From an uncultured Eubacteriales bacterium (GTDB lineage Bacteria > Bacillota > Clostridia > Oscillospirales > Acutalibacteraceae): a stretch of DNA of 5,902 bases. Location of the stretch: positions 1-5,902 of the forward strand of contig CAKUMQ010000100.1 of the NCBI GenBank assembly GCA_934667845.1, read 5' to 3'. The notes beneath the pieces were generated by a model. It had not been told where the DNA came from and made no database searches. It saw only the letters and a list, made by a program, of their open reading frames with translations. A program made the position numbers and the translations under genes. Positions 5,675-5,902 of the stretch are shown one piece after another (the stretch's first letter is position 1; every line of letters starts with the position of its first letter).

Positions 5675-5703
5675 GGTATACCACGTTTTTCCCTCCGCGT
5701 CAA
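5675..5703 (-). promoter_or_regulatory. Promoter of glyA
   Basis: On the minus strand TTGACG (complement of 5698-5703) is followed by a 17-base spacer and TATACC (complement of 5675-5680), preceded by TGG, an extended -10 match. Transcription would start near 5668, giving an untranslated leader of about 95 bases (5574-5668). I see no recognised riboswitch in that leader and no terminator-antiterminator pair. Confidence 0.65.
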
Positions 5704-5749
5704 CTGAAAATTCTTTTGGCAAAGCTATTGACGGAAAGACAGTTTTGTT

Positions 5750-5902
5750 TTATTGTATTTTGGAGGGGGCTGATGCGGCCGTTTTTGCCGAGAACGGAGC
5801 GGCGGAGAGAAGCAGGCGTGCCGCTTTCTCTTCATCAAATGCATCAGAAAGGCAAGCCGCAAGCGTAACGCCGCCGACCGGGGCAACGGCACTGTCCGGG
5901 AC
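5750..5902 (-). CDS. Unidentified protein, C-terminal 50 residues (5' end outside the window)
   Basis: A minus-strand frame is open from the right edge to TAA at 5750-5752. The tail reads VPDSAVAPVGGVTLAACLSD, then AFDEEKAARLLLSAAPFSA, then KTAASAPSKIQ, an alanine-rich sequence with a plausible amphipathic helix (about 20-33). Its composition is protein-like and it leaves a sensible 176-base gap holding the glyA promoter, so it is the most economical reading of this edge. It is too short to identify and no family motif is seen. The competing reading is a 31-codon plus-strand frame (5773-5868). No intrinsic terminator follows on the minus strand, so some read-through into glyA is possible. Confidence 0.45.
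   Translation of the reverse strand, partial: VPDSAVAPVGGVTLAACLSDAFDEEKAARLLLSAAPFSAKTAASAPSKIQ

Overview
The window looks like chromosomal DNA from an anaerobic Firmicute of the class Clostridia, probably a moderately GC-rich gut lineage of the Ruminococcaceae/Oscillospiraceae type. This is inferred from four things: an RqcH-type NFACT protein, a SigH-like sigma factor, a small double zinc-ribbon protein of a kind I associate with clostridia, and strong AGGAGG-type ribosome binding sites with TTGACA/TATAAT-type promoters set in AT-rich gaps. I see no insertion sequence, CRISPR array, integrase, canonical tRNA or rRNA.

Left part, plus strand (1-1982). The C-terminal part of rqcH (ribosome quality control, CAT-tailing factor) ends at 791. 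An AT-rich gap follows with a near-consensus promoter (888-916). This drives a SigH-like sigma factor (about 942-1535), which ends in a small A/T-flanked hairpin. A compact RNA-like element (about 1563-1624) comes next, with strikingly tRNA-like features: an acceptor-like closing stem, U8-A9-like linker, D-arm-like hairpin and T-arm-like hairpin, but no proper anticodon arm. It lies about 35 bases before a 92-residue protein with two four-cysteine zinc ribbons (1658-1936). A strong intrinsic terminator (1952-1982) closes the block.

Right part, minus strand (2019-5902). From right to left: the last 50 codons of an unidentified gene (ending at 5750), a promoter with an untranslated leader, glyA (serine hydroxymethyltransferase, 4323-5573) with its own intrinsic terminator, a 267-base gap with a probable extended -10 promoter, and a 678-residue polytopic membrane protein (2019-4055). 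That protein resembles GT-C-type glycosyltransferase-like proteins of Gram-positive bacteria. The two halves of the window converge at about 1983-2018.

The genes do not form one pathway: they are a translation-rescue factor, a regulatory sigma factor, a zinc-ribbon protein, a one-carbon enzyme and a probable envelope protein, in at least four transcription units. The item most worth following is the tRNA-like leader between the sigma factor and the zinc-ribbon gene. The zinc-ribbon gene has no clear promoter of its own, so the sigma factor transcript probably reads through this element.
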